Of a DNA stretch of 64,000 nucleotides, positions 13,611 to 36,125 are shown piece by piece; position 1 is the first letter of the stretch; the number at the start of each line of letters is the position of its first letter. The notes beneath the pieces are model-generated. The model did not search any database. It was not told where the DNA came from and saw only the letters and a program-made list of their open reading frames with translations. Origin of the DNA: Struthio camelus (lineage: Eukaryota > Chordata > Aves > Struthioniformes > Struthionidae). The stretch covers positions 12,295,501-12,359,500 of the forward strand of contig NC_090954.1 in the NCBI RefSeq assembly GCF_040807025.1, in the 5' to 3' direction. The position numbers were made by a program, and so were the translations under genes.

Positions 13611-14574
13611 GAAGACAATCCTTACCATCCAATAACAGGCATTTACACGGGAAATATGGCTTAACGGTAAAACCAATGCTGATAGGTAAGTTCCTATCTT
13701 AGGGCCTCTGCATCATCCTTTGGCAGAGTTTAGTACTTTGAATTGACAGCAACAGGATCAGAAACCCAAGCCTGTTTCTGGGTGACCACCTGTGCGAGGG
13801 GGGAGAGCCCGCTCTCTCCTACTCTTAGTATGCCAGCTGTACAGCGCTCCAGGGGACGTTACTCCCTCCCTGTGCGATTTAATAAACTGCAAAGAGCAAG
13901 GGTAGGGTTAGACCTATGCTTCTTCCAGCCCTGGGGACGCAGAGTGAGAGCAGTCGGCATGCTTCCCCAACAGCAGGAGTGAAAGTTTCTTTATGCCATT
14001 GCAGCAACTCACTGGAACACCAGTGAAAGACTCAGCCACTTTGAGAGTTTTAATACACTCCAAATTTGTGTTGTGTTAACTGCACGTTGCCTTTCCAGAG
14101 ATGAGATGCAAATATACTAGTTTCTGAGGGGAATAAAAAAAAAAAGAGTAGATTACAATATAGAATAGTACAATCCTGTAAAAAAGGTAAGAACAGAAAA
14201 CACGGACTGGTGGCTGAGGGTCGCTGCACTGCACAATCATCCTCTTAGCTGCAGAAGTGAAATGAGGAAGAATGCCTAAGCCTTACTGAAACCATTTCAG
14301 GTCTGTAACCATTTGTTTATGCAGCTGGTAAGAATTATTAAAGATGCTGCTGAGGACTTTGAGACATTAAAAATGACAAACCCAAAGATGTCATAGCACG
14401 CGCTGTCCCTTGAATGACTCAGTGTCCCAGCAGCCTTTATCAGGGTGGCTAACAACGTTCTGCTTATCTGAATACAGCCGTTATTTAACCTTTGATAGAC
14501 TGCTACTCATCAACCCTTACTGATAAAAAAGAAAACCTTAGCAAAACAAGGGGTTTGTTTTTAATTTATTCTGC

Positions 14575-14580
14575 AAATCT
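14575..14580 (-). terminator. MFAP3: Candidate distal poly(A) signal of MFAP3
   Basis: TTTATT on the plus strand reads AATAAA on the minus strand, about 3.3 kb beyond the MFAP3 stop. Use of this distal site would give a long 3' UTR. A nearer candidate sits at 16944-16949. Neither can be confirmed without transcript data. Confidence 0.3.
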
Positions 14581-16943
14581 ACCAACTCATTTTATGAAAG
14601 TATGAAATCCTATGTGGTTACATTAAACAGTTACATTACAATGTATACAATACAAACAACAACTACAAAGTTATTTTTAGATACTCTCTTGAATAACAAG
14701 TAGATTTTGCATTATTTAAAAAAAGCTATAAAGAAAAGATAAAATAGCCTCGTGATTGTCAAAGACTTCAGTTTAAACCAAGAAAACCTCTGTGCAACCT
14801 TCTTGCCCTACAAAAAGTTAGAGAGGAACAGTGACATTTGCATAATTGTTCCATGTTACTTTTCAGTTAGTTGCATCAAAGAATAGTTCACAAATTGTTT
14901 AGAAATGAGTGTCAGCTTTCTTTCTCTGGAAATTACATTTACTGTATAACATCACCATCATCCTTGCTTTCAGATGCATAAAAATTCTGCAGTATAGTTT
15001 GTAAAATACACCAGAGCTTCATATCTGCTCTAATTGAATTCAGTGGGAATAGGATCAGTTCCTACATTTAATAAGTACTACTGATTTACTGAAATCCTTA
15101 CAAAACAGCCGCCTTCCCAGGAATGAAATTAATTTAGGAAACCAAATAGTATATCAATTCAGTAAAATTCATAGTTTTACTATATAGCAGTTGACACAGC
15201 AACTGCTTTTCTGAGGATCTTTATGCATGACCATTCTTCCCTCTTCACCAGAAGAAAACTGGAAACACGAAGACACAGAGTAACCGTGCTGAGTTAGAAC
15301 TCAGAGCTGTGTAAATAAAAGGTAAAAAATAAAAAAAAAAAAAATCAAAGAACAGATTGAATTACTCCAGAAACTGTTCTCCTGACACACCTCTAGTGTC
15401 ATTTTGCTGCATGTAAGCTGCCACTTCTGATGAGACATCTGCCAATCACTATTGCGTAACTGCTTCTTAGGAAGCGTTTAAAAGGAGCTTTGATTTTGTA
15501 GCTGCATCTCTAAATTGCATATGTCATATGGGGGCAAAACGTCAAAGATGCTATTGCCACATGTAATGCGACAGTTTCCCAGAAGCCAAAACAGCTGTTG
15601 AGAGGGAAAAAAGGCATGTGCAGGTACAATCTTGATGGCTGGTGGTGCAAAGAGATCACAACAGACCATAATCTCTTGCAGCCTTTATCTCCTTGAACAA
15701 GGACATTCAAAATGGTATAAACCCCCAAAACTCCACTCATCCACATGCAACAAATCTGGAGAGCTCACTGCATGCAGCACACGAGTGAGGCCAGCCGCAC
15801 CTCAGCAGAGCTTCTAAGAGAAGTAGGCATTTATCCGTAAGAGTATCTTTTAACACTAAACACCAAAAAAATTAAAAGAACCCCAAGAGGTAACACAGAA
15901 ATACATAAACTTTTCACCTGGATATAAAGTGCATCTAACTGTGGAGGCTAAAAAGAAGTACGGTTGAGGACAGTGTCTATTGTAAGTGTCTACAGCAGGC
16001 GTTATTCCCCTGAAGCAGATAATGCTGCCTAAGTCTTGGAAATGGTACCAAGCTGATGGGAGCATTACTATGACCAAGGCTAGCAATTTTTTCTCTTCTT
16101 GACAAACGTAGCTCTTACCAGACATGCCAAAGTCTAGTCGACTGCATTTACTGGTGGCTGACTACAGAACCTTCCCCAGAAGGTATTTTAAAATGGTAAT
16201 GGAGGCTTCAACTTCCTGTTCTCTGACATGATACGACAAATATAATTTGTTCAGACCCTTCATTATGAGGATGCATTACCTCAGAAGGCCCCACCCTGTT
16301 ATTACCACTATGCCTCATTTTCCATCTCCTTTCATGTAAATGTAACGTCAAATCATCCTAAGAATCTTGAGCAGCCTTCCAGAATGACTTGTTCAACTGA
16401 CATTTTTGTAATAATACGGAAAAGAAAAAAGAGTTGTGGGAATTTAAATGGTGCTCCTGTTGCCAAGTTGCTAAAATGATATGGTGATATGCTTCCAGTA
16501 GTTGTACAAAATTAATTTGTGGAGTGCTTACAAGCCTTATGTCTAGTAAATCTCAACGTGATATAAAATGCTATTTAAGTGATTCAACTTAAAAAGGTTA
16601 AGGAGAAAAAAAAAAAACAGCACCAAAGAGTGAAAGAGGAGACTAGCTTCTTTTCTGCCCTGATTCCTCGAGGCTGGAGCTCTACAGCGGAGGAACCGCG
16701 TGGGAGAATCCTTGGTTAAGAACGTATGGGCACGTGTCAGCACCTGCGCCTCTCCCTTCTGCCGCTCCTCTTCAGCGGCTGGGAGAGGGTATGTTCGGAG
16801 AGTTACTCCGCTCCTGTAAACAATGGCTGGCAAGCAGCAAACCGGGGGCTCAGCCTGCCCCTCTGCTAAGCCCTCTCTCTTCCACCGCTTTCTGAAAGTA
16901 CTAACCAGAGCTAAGTGAATAAGTGTCACTACTTTTCCCCTCT

Positions 16944-16949
16944 TTTATT
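16944..16949 (-). terminator. MFAP3: Candidate proximal poly(A) signal of MFAP3
   Basis: AATAAA on the minus strand, about 0.96 kb after the stop codon at 17910-17912. It would give a 3' UTR of about 1 kb. Alternative or additional use of the site at 14575-14580 is possible. Confidence 0.35.
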
Positions 16950-17909
16950 ATGTTTTTCAGAAAGAACTGCCTGAGATTTCTAATCTGTAGATTAATCCAT
17001 TTTAAATCTTGTCACTACATGACCACGGTGTCATTCCTTTCTCACAACAATGTAAAATACATTATAATACTTTGGAGTTTCAATAGTGAGTGAAATCAGC
17101 AGTCAAAAGAAAGATAGTATCAGCAGTATTGACTTACTGTTCTGTTCTGTAAGACAGAACCAGGGTAAGGCGCTTTGGCAATCAGCACCAAGTTTAAGTG
17201 ACAAGCTTTGCAACAACCATTTGCTTTCCACACACCAGAGTACACAAGCTTTCTGCAGGTGCATGGAAAACTGAGACCTCCAGGTTGTTCTCTAAGCTGC
17301 TTTTGAAACTACAACAATTCATTTAATTCAGCAGCAGATCCTGGTACTATTCTTTTTCTAAGCACACTATATTTTGATAGCAGCACAGAAGCACACTACA
17401 CACAACAGATTTGTTCAAGCTCACCGTGGGTCTGATGGGCTACGCGCATCAAGAGGCGATTCAGAAAAAGCACACAATTCATCAGGACAACATTAACTAA
17501 AAGTAATTCAGGTTTCACTTTGCGAAGGAAGAAACAGTTCATGAAGGAAAAGATCTTACCGCAAGTTGTTTTGCTCAACTTGGCCACTTACAATACAGTA
17601 TGAGAAGCTACGGAGGAGTTGAGGACAAAGAATTCCTGTTTTGTAAATATTTTTAGTATACTATGCTTGCTTTAAAAAAAAGCCACTGCACAATACTCCA
17701 AATGGCCTTCCCTAACAGACTTGAAATCAATAGATCCAACACTGAGAAAAACAGACGGAAAATACAGATTTCAGTAGTAGTTCTGGCACCTTGTTTTTTG
17801 GAAAAGAAAATTCTTGTGCATATGTGACTGAGGCAGCTTTTTTGCAGATCTCTTTCTTGCAGTATCCTTGGGTCACCTGCACGTTGTTCACCACAGCGTA
17901 CCGCTGGAC

Positions 17910-20365
<2,456 letters not shown>

Positions 20366-20371
20366 GGAAGG

Positions 20372-23300
20372 CTAGAGAAAATTCTTTTTTCATTTAATTT
20401 AAAGAAATGAGGTTATATGATATTAAGCCGTCTGTATTACTCTGGGATAGGAGAGGAGGCTCTTCATTCGTTCCGTGATAGAAAATGTCTTCGATCCAAA
20501 TGCACTTTCAAGATCATCAGTACTAAGTATGGAAACTGGAAATCCAGCTGAAAAAAAAAAAAAAAAGAATTAAGTTTATTAACGATAGCAAGCTTGTGGC
20601 ATATTCAAATTTCATTTCCAGCAAACAGATTTCGGTTAGCGTAATATAAACTGTCAGCTGCGAGGTTCCAAATTGGAGCTCTGCTTGGAGCATAGTAATG
20701 AAATGAGGGTAAGAAGGCATTAGCACAACCTTCAGTGCTCTAGATGTTCATCTTCCTATCCAAAATAATCAATCTCAGGAACAATAATCATTAAGGGAGA
20801 AAGGTTTTAAAAAAAGAACAGATAGTTCACACTACTTGAAATGCATAACTAACTTTAGGGTCAGAAAGAGAATTTTGCATTTTTTAACTGAGTTAAAAGC
20901 ATTTTCATAATAGAGGAAGAGAAGCAAGAAAGAGGATATAATTTCAGCCTCCCTCCTCACCATTATCAAAGTACTTTTACGTCCTGGTTTTCCAGTGCTA
21001 GTCCTTCATTTAGCATCCCGAAAAAACAAAGCACTCATACACGAAATTGTTAGCATTTATACATACAATTATTTCGTTTTAAGGCATAATCAGTGTTATA
21101 TGCCTAAGTAATATATAATGCACTTATAGTTATTTGTGTTAGGAAAATTCTGTTGGTAGTTACCTACAAACAAAAAAGGGAAGTCTCTTTCTGAATATCA
21201 GAACCTTGATGTCTAAATATCCTTTTTTGCCATCTTTCTTGCTGCTGCTGCATTATCTGCCTTTTTTTTTTTTCTTTTATAGTAGGCTCCTACTGAAAAT
21301 CTGTTACTTTATGCTGCTACATCTCAGTGGTCCTATCTTCTCATCTTCAGTATGCCAAAATCTGCCTCATATTTCACAGCACTTTGAAAAATTGTCCTGT
21401 TTAGGGATAGGATCCAGACTCTTAAGATTAATGTGCACACACGATATTTTATGTGCACAAGATATTTTAAGACATTAGGATAAAGCCCTTATTTTGACTT
21501 TCTTTCCACATAAGGATTTTTCTTTTTTAAAATCCGGACCAAAGTCAACATGTAACAAGAATGAGATGACACCGACACGAGAAAATGTGTAATCAATTTT
21601 CTTTCAAGCCTGACTCAACAAAATTTCTAATCCAATATGCATTCCCTGAAGTTATGATTCCGTCTATACTGCTCCAGAGCCACAAAAAACAATTTACAAA
21701 GTACAGAAGTCATCATCTAGAACAGTTATTGCAAAGTATATCTCACTTCACTCCATTGACTATGTGACTTCAAATTTATCACCTTTTCTTCTACCAATAA
21801 GAAATGCTAGAGGAGTTGCATTTCATAAATATCACAACACAAAGAAGCAATTTTTGTTAATAAGAAATGCAGACACTTCTTCCAGAACCACTAGTTAACA
21901 CCACCTAAAGCAGAGAGAAATTTAATCACTCAGAAAAATAATTTACGATGAATAAATATAGCTGATTTACACTAATTCTCTTTTTAGCAGAGGTAAATTA
22001 AGCCTATTCAGGAACGGGAAAGTTTGCTGATAACACACTACCCAGTGTTACTTTTCAGTTTTTTTTCAGTTAAACTTTTTCAGTTAAAGCTAATTTGTCC
22101 AGGGACAAACCAGATCCCAAATTTGACCTCTGAAGAGAACTATACATCTGACCCATTTCTGCTGCAGCTACTGCCAAAATCAGTTTAATGAAAAAGGGAA
22201 AGAATACAGCTGTGTCCAGCTCTCCTTCACGCTTGACTAACCAACTCTCACATGGAAACCTGCAAGGAAAACTTGAAAACAGTCCCCGCACTTTTTCCTT
22301 TGTAAACAGCAATCAGCAATCTCTGCATTCTTTTTTTTTTTTTTGTCCCTACTCTTTTTTTCTATCTCGATTCTTGCCTTTTCATTTAAGATGAGCTCAG
22401 CACAGAGAAGAGCACCACTTGCACGGTGCTTGCACCACTCTGTTGAATAAGCAGTCTTCCCTTAGCTAAACAGTTAAGAGGACTAAGGTTTCTTTTGCTC
22501 TTGTTCTCCACCAGTTATACTTTGGGGAAAGCGTTACTGAGCTCTGTCGCCTCTGGAAAAAGAGCATCCTAGCCGCATCAAGTGCATAAGTCTGAAAAAA
22601 CAATATTAAGTTTGCTGCTGACCAACAATTATTTTGCTTGCGGCATTGGTTTTTATTTTTTTGTTTTTAGATCCCTTGTATTTTCAGAGCGATGTACAGA
22701 CATTTTCATAATAAATTTAAGGCTGCCGACAACAGATTTGCTTTTCTTGGTAACCATTTGCAGATTCCTTAAAAATAGGCCGTGGATTGCTGCTGGTTTG
22801 TGGACCACTACTTGAAAATTTTGACCTTTGGACTACCAGAGTTGCCACTTGAGCATCTGTCACAGTTTGTGCTAGCAAGTGAGGAGCTGCGCTTCTCAAA
22901 TCTTCAGCATACATTACTCAAAAGCCCAGCTGTCTTGAGTTAAAAGTACCACTGCACATTAATGTTAATGTTTCCTTTTACGCAGTCAGGACTCGACTTT
23001 AGAGCATTTAATGCAGTTATAACATAATAGCTCTGAAGCGAAGACAAACTGTCATCCTCATTATTGAATCGAACACACAGAATAACTTCCAATCTTCCAA
23101 AACAATAACCTCCCAACTAATAACGTTCTATATTTATTAGAGAATAATTCCAGTACCTCCTGTACTTCGCCTGTGTTATTTTTGTCATTTTAAGTTATTA
23201 AATTTAAATTATTAGATTTCCAAGTGTCCGTGAGACTCCTTCTAAAATGACATCAGAAAGCTCAGCCAATTATTTAATGCAAGAAATATTGAGCAATGTT

Positions 23301-24757
23301 TTCCTCTCATAACAATAAGATAATCATCTTCAGTAACTGCATATGCTCTCCACTATATTTGCACCAAGTGCATAATGCATAAAACATTGGTGGTGATGGG
23401 TCATTGCATTTCACTATTAAACTCTTCAAGGTCTGATTTATTATAAATTGTTTGTCACATTTCGCTTTTGGAAAACCCATTATTGTTAAGCAGACAATGA
23501 TCCCTCATTGCTGAACGCCAGAAAAGATAATGATCTGCAAAACACATATTATTCAACCGTTACACTTATGTAAAACAGCTGCTGGAGCTGATAAAGGATC
23601 CAAGAAGGATAAAGTGTGAGCAGTGCCAACATTACAGATTTTTCAAGGAAGTATTAAATTCAAGTAAGATGAAACATGCAGAATTGAAACTGGATATTTT
23701 ACAGCCGAACCTGAAGTTGAGCTCAATATATTTAACCTCTATTAAACCATAAGTTGTAACAACAAATAGTGGTGGAAAGCTAAAAATCCATGATGCTTGC
23801 ACTTCTATGAGTCATCTTTGGCTCTTACCCTGAAAAACGTACGTGTGTTTAACTTAAAGCACTATAAGTAGTCCCACTGAGGTCAACGGAAGTACTGATA
23901 GTACTTAAAAACACACGTATTTATAAGCCATTGCAAAACTGGGGCCCAGGAGGCTGCAAATTATATAGCTGTGCATTCACTGGCTATAACATCATTTCAT
24001 ACCTGCAGAAATGGAAAGCAATAAACCAAGATACACCTCACAAACCACAGACTGTTCTAAATAACCGCTGCTTCTGACAAACAATGCGGAAATGTATTCT
24101 GGCACTTACAATGATTTCAAAACAAGCTAATCTGTAATAACGTGCACTAATTATATTTGACCAATGCTTTTTGCACACAGACCACCACCCTATTTGCAGG
24201 CTGGCTTCCTGCAGAAACGAGGCTGATCTGATCATCCTGCCGGTCCCCACCTTTCAAGTCTGCCAACGCATCTCAACAGCGTTTCAGAGAGTCCTGAAGA
24301 CCTTGGTCCTGGCAAGTCTGCAAAAGCGGGCAGCGTGCTGCTCAAGGCAGACCTCACGACCGAAGCCAGCACGGGTCAGGCTGCAGAGCGAGCTCAGCCT
24401 CTCTTGGGCACCACAGACCGCTGCACAGCGGGAGCAGCCTCGGGGCTGGCTCCCCGGCCCTGCGCCCCTTTCGCACCCGGAGGGAGGGAAAGCAGCAAGC
24501 GCGGGCGCCCCTCGCAAACGGCAGGGCAGACCGGCGGCGCGCGGCCGCCTCGGTGCCGCGCTCTCCCGCCGTACGCGGGCGCGGTCCGCGCCACGGGGAT
24601 GACGCGCGGAGGCGGAGGGAGGCAGCCAGGCCTCAACGCGTCTCCCCACAGAAGCGGACGAAGCGGGCAAGCGAACGCGCCCCCCACCCGCCGAGAGGCC
24701 CCGACCCCGTGTACGCTCGGGGTCCCCCCGCGACAACCCCCCCCTCCCCCCAGTTAC
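20372..24757 (-). other. MFAP3: Inferred MFAP3 intron 1
   Basis: The acceptor TTTTCTCTAG lies immediately upstream of 20371 on the minus strand. A consistent donor (GCG|GTAAC) lies at 24757-24753, beside the CpG-island promoter, so exon 1 would be a short untranslated exon of roughly 24758-24810. The intron is AT-rich with scattered homopolymer runs, a palindromic repeat at 23841-23918 and no other exon that I can see. The start of exon 1 is a guess. Confidence 0.5.
23841..23918. repeat. Palindromic MITE-like element
   Basis: The left arm (about 23841-23870) and right arm (about 23891-23918) are imperfect inverted copies beginning and ending with ACGTGTGTTT / AAACACACGT, around a centre reading 'cccactgaggtcaac'. 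The layout and wording match, from memory, an ancient sauropsid palindromic repeat. It has no coding capacity. The family name is uncertain. Confidence 0.5.
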
Positions 24758-24816
24758 CGCTGCTCAGCGGTTCGCGGGGAGCGAAAAAGAGGAGAGGCAC
24801 GAACACCGCCGATGCT

Positions 24817-24840
24817 GTGACCTAGGCAACGTGACGTCAC
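24817..24840. promoter_or_regulatory. RFX X-box abutting a palindromic CRE
   Basis: 24817-24830 fits the X-box consensus GTNRCC-N(0-3)-RGYAAC exactly (GTGACC, spacer TA, GGCAAC). Without a gap follows GTGACGTCAC (24831-24840), the full CREB/ATF palindrome. The arrangement recalls the X1-X2 boxes of MHC class II promoters, but no CCAAT-type Y box is visible nearby, so it is not a complete SXY module. Confidence 0.75.
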
Positions 24841-24982
24841 TTCGGTGTGACGTCGCGCCACGACCCCCAGCCCGGACAGGGCTTCCAGGCCAGACCACGG
24901 GTCGTGGAGCCTCCCGGGGCAGCCACTCTGCGTCACGTCACTCTGACGCCACCAAATCAAAGCTGGCGTCATCACAACGCAG

Positions 24983-24990
24983 TGACGTCA
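24983..24990. promoter_or_regulatory. Second palindromic CRE (TGACGTCA)
   Basis: An exact full-site CRE about 144 bp downstream of the first on the plus strand, with half-sites between them. It lies on the FAM114A2 side of the promoter. Confidence 0.75.
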
Positions 24991-25066
24991 GAGAACATCG
25001 CTCCCCGGCCTGAGGAACGACCCCACCCGGCCGCGGCCCCGCTGCCCGAGCACCGACGTACCCCTA

Positions 25067-25093
25067 CCGCCGCCGCCGCCGCCGCCGCCGCCA
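25067..25093. repeat. CCG trinucleotide repeat near the FAM114A2 start
   Basis: Roughly nine uninterrupted CCG units just upstream of or inside the inferred first exon of FAM114A2. It reads as CGG on the minus strand. Such runs are often variable in length. Confidence 0.85.
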
Positions 25094-25180
25094 CCCGGAC
25101 GTGCTTCTCCTGGCGGCCCTTCCGGGCTGGCCCCGCGCTTCCGGGGTCAGCGAGCGGGGGCCGCTCTGCCCCGCGCCTCG

Positions 25181-25232
25181 ATGGTGCGGTCCGCCTGGCG
25201 GGGTGTCGGCGCTGACGGGGCGGCGCGGCCGG
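25181..25232 (+). other. FAM114A2: Inferred FAM114A2 first exon, with an upstream in-frame ATG
   Basis: A strong donor (CCGG|GTGAGG) follows 25232. An ATG at 25181 with G at +4 opens 17 codons plus one base. If this exon joins directly to the exon at 26434, the frame enters the normal FAM114A2 start without a stop and would add 18 residues to the N-terminus. The exon is normally expected to be untranslated. The joining is inferred, not seen. Confidence 0.45.
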
Positions 25233-25872
25233 GTGAGGCGGGGGCGGGGGGGGGGAAGCACGGGCGTCCCGTGACGGGGGGCGAGGCCCCCTGAGGGAGC
25301 CCGGGGCCTGCGTGGGGAGCAGGGGCGCGGGGAGGCCTCCTTGGGGCAGGGGGTGTCCCCGGAGGGTGCCCCGGGTGGGGGCAGAGCCGTGGGGTCCCCG
25401 GGGGCGGCCTGGCTCGCCCCGGGCCTGGGCTGCCGGTGTGCTCCGGGCTGAGCCCCCCCCCCCCCCCCCGGGCTCCCCGCCAACGCGGGGCCGCAGGGAA
25501 ACAGGGTGGGGGTCCCGGGCTGCTCACACAGCGCTGCCCTTGCAGCAGGGGCTGGCTTCATCTCCCTTAAACGTATGATTGTTCTGTAGGTGAAAGGAGC
25601 TGCCCGGATTGCATCAGCGGCCGCCCCTCGGGGCTGGAGGGCTCCCCCGGCCACGGCAGCGACCCTGGACCGCGGCGTGCGGCGCGCGCCATCGCCCTGC
25701 CTGCCTCCGGCTTCTGCGCTTCTCCTTCCTGGCTCGGGCTTGGTGAAAGCTCCCACCGCGGAGCCAGCGAGAAGGAGAAGGATCTTCCCTGCCTGCAGCT
25801 GCGTGCAGGCCTCGGCCTGGCAGCCGCGTCGCTGTGCACCCCGTCGGCTCTAGATGTGCGGTGTCAGGTAGG

Positions 25873-25886
25873 GTTGCTGTGGCAAC
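25873..25886. promoter_or_regulatory. Palindromic RFX-like X-box in FAM114A2 intron 1
   Basis: GTTGCTGTGGCAAC is one base off the ideal X-box (GTTGCC would be perfect in the left half). It sits inside a larger perfect inverted repeat GGTTGC-TGTG-GCAACC. It lies in the right edge of the CpG island, about 1 kb from the first X-box. Confidence 0.5.
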
Positions 25887-26435
25887 CTGAGCATTTTTCA
25901 AATTCCAGATGGTGTGAACACCCTGAAGAAGCTCGTCCCTAAATATAGAAGCAAACCAGTCACCGCCTCATACCTGCCCAGCTTTCTAATAGCTATCCCC
26001 GTTCGTATCTGATATCCCTCGAAGCAGCCACTCCAAGCAATTTATTTTTGCTTTTTTTTTTTTTTGTGTGTGTGTGAAGCAAGCCGTGGGTTAAACTATC
26101 TGAAGACTTTTTGTACCTTCAGTTTACTTTTCAGAATCATCAATCTATTTCTTTCCTGTGGAGAGGGTGTGCTAGTTAGATAAAGCCACGTGTTTCTGTG
26201 GGACTTTAAACTTCCAAGTGTGACGCTTCTGGTTAGGTATAACTCATTGTACAAACTCACTTAAAAATATGACTTGTTTATACAGGAATAAGGAATATGA
26301 GTCACAAGAAGAAGGGATTTCTATCTTATTTGTTTTTAGTTATTCAAAATACAAATATGACGCTCTTAAACGAATGTCAATGAGTACAAAGGAGTGATTA
26401 TTTTTTCTGCTTTGCTTTCTTTGAATGTTGTAGTC

Positions 26436-34589
<8,154 letters not shown>

Positions 34590-34590
<1 letters not shown>

Positions 34591-36125
34591 TACTCCTTCT
34601 AATTAAGAACTTTTTGACCTTCCCACTTCGTAGTTTTCATGCTGGAGAATGGTATAATGGTCGATGTTAAGGGGAAAAATTAACTCTGATCACTGCTACT
34701 ACAAGAATGGTGATTAAATGCGGATGGGCAAAGACAGCTCTGCAGCTCATTGAGAGATGAGATTAGCATAGTCCAAACTGGAGGACAATGAGAGCGACTT
34801 AAAGTGCAGACTGTTTCCCTGTTTCCATGGACTGTCTATATCTTTTCACTCAAATCCCTCTGCTGTGTGTGTTAAAAAGCTCTTTGGAGAAGCTCTCTGG
34901 ACTGTGAAGACAGTGCTGGAGAAAAGAGTAGCAGCTGGCTGATTAAAGACTTAGCTAAAACAATGGTGTGATTTTTAAGTTTGAGAGGCATAATTAGGTT
35001 CCTAATAGCTCTGTGTTGGTATTGAAATGAATATTGAATAGCAAAAAAAATATTTAAAAAAAGGAAACACTTATGATTATGAAACTTATGATTATGAACC
35101 TTGCAATTCTTCGATTTGAAAGACTAGAACAGAGTATTCCTTATGCTTTATCAAAGCAGTGTTGCTAAAGAGAAGCCCCAGCTTCCTAAAGATGTCTGTT
35201 AGTGACTCACGGATGTGGGATGGGGACTTTCACCAAGGTCTTATTTCTCCTCCTCTTGCAGAATGCTTACTTCAGCAGGAGCTGGGAAAGTGCTGGTCTG
35301 GCCCTAAGAACATGGGTGCTTTGCTTCATAGCAATAAATAAGAAGTGGCTAAAAGGGGTTGGTTCCTGTATGGGCAATTTAATGAGGTAATTTAGCAGGA
35401 GGATTCCCTTCTTTTAATGCAACTTGACATGCCAGTGACAGACGGATCACAAACGCCGGTACCGCTTTTCTTCCATTTCTGTGTAAAAACACTGTAATGC
35501 AATTCTCCTTCTTCTTCTTCTTCTTGGAAGATGTATTGAAGTGTGTTTGGGGGCGGGGGGTGGGGGGGAGAAGCAATTTGACTCTGTTAGTGGGAGTCCT
35601 CATTTGTCTCGGAAGCTGCTCCACATATGATACCTTTTCCTTTGTGCTGTGAGAAGTTCCCCGCTTTGTTCCCTTTCACAATTTTTATCTTTTGAGCTTC
35701 CCCGTTGGGAAGGAACAGCGAATCGCGAGAGCAGAAATGCGCAGCTTAAATGAGACTTAAAGTCCAGAATAGCTTACCATAGGTGGCTGACTATCACACC
35801 TGCCACTGTGTTTGCTCATTGGTAACAATGATGCTCAAATCCCATTTTTAAAATCTACTGAGTTTAGTAGGTCTTGCAGACTTCTGCTATACTGAAGGCT
35901 TAATGCCCCTCTGCTCTATTTGTGCAGTAGGGAAGTGTTTTTATGATTGGACTACCTTTTGGCTAAACTGGAAAAACTTCTGCTTTAGTCCTGGTTAGGC
36001 TGAACAGATCTCCAAGGGAGAGCCTTTTTCTGTTTTGTTTTTTAAAAGAAAACTCAGCTTGACAGGCGTGTGACTGGAGGAAAAATTCTGCACTACAATA
36101 AACTTTATTTTCTGTCTTGTTTATG
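34590..36125 (+). other. FAM114A2: Likely FAM114A2 3' UTR
   Basis: AT-rich non-coding sequence after the stop. The AATAAA at 36098-36103, followed by a T/GT-rich stretch, is a plausible end, giving a 3' UTR of about 1.5 kb. A CTT run at 35506-35525, G-runs at 35551-35568 and a 15-bp tandem duplication near 35069-35098 are present. An earlier end at 35333-35338 is equally possible. Confidence 0.45.

Larger units (their letters stand above)
8061..14570. other. Gene-free AT-rich intergenic stretch
   Basis: No exon with recognisable similarity is present. Contents are simple A/T runs, a 29-bp tandem duplication at 13553-13610 and a degraded CR1-like segment near 11430-11615. It lies beyond the likely 3' end of MFAP3. 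Confidence 0.5.
24750..25240. promoter_or_regulatory. Bidirectional promoter of MFAP3 (-) and FAM114A2 (+)
   Basis: The two genes diverge from this GC-rich interval. Putative first-exon donors lie at 24757 (minus) and 25233 (plus, GTGAGG), so the core promoter is at most about 0.4 kb. No TATA box is evident. The middle carries an RFX X-box (24817-24830), palindromic CREs at 24832-24839 and 24983-24990, a near-CRE at 24848-24855 and CRE half-sites at about 24931-24947 and 24967-24971. CREB/ATF and RFX control is inferred from these motifs. Transcription start sites are not known. Confidence 0.75.
24400..25860. promoter_or_regulatory. CpG island spanning the MFAP3/FAM114A2 divergent promoter
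   Basis: An abrupt rise in GC and CpG density between two AT-rich blocks. It contains the CRE/X-box cluster, a CCG trinucleotide run and homopolymer C/G runs (around 25243-25256 and 25448-25470). Long open frames on both strands here come from base composition and resemble no known protein. Confidence 0.85.

Noticed and set aside
1-17000. GALNT10, HAND1 or SAP30L exons expected from human synteny
   Set aside because: No frame shows glycosyltransferase, ricin-like, bHLH or SAP30 motifs; if kept, they lie left of the window.
24817-24990. Complete MHC class II-type SXY promoter module
   Set aside because: X-box and CRE are present, but no CCAAT-type Y box or S box is visible at the proper spacing.
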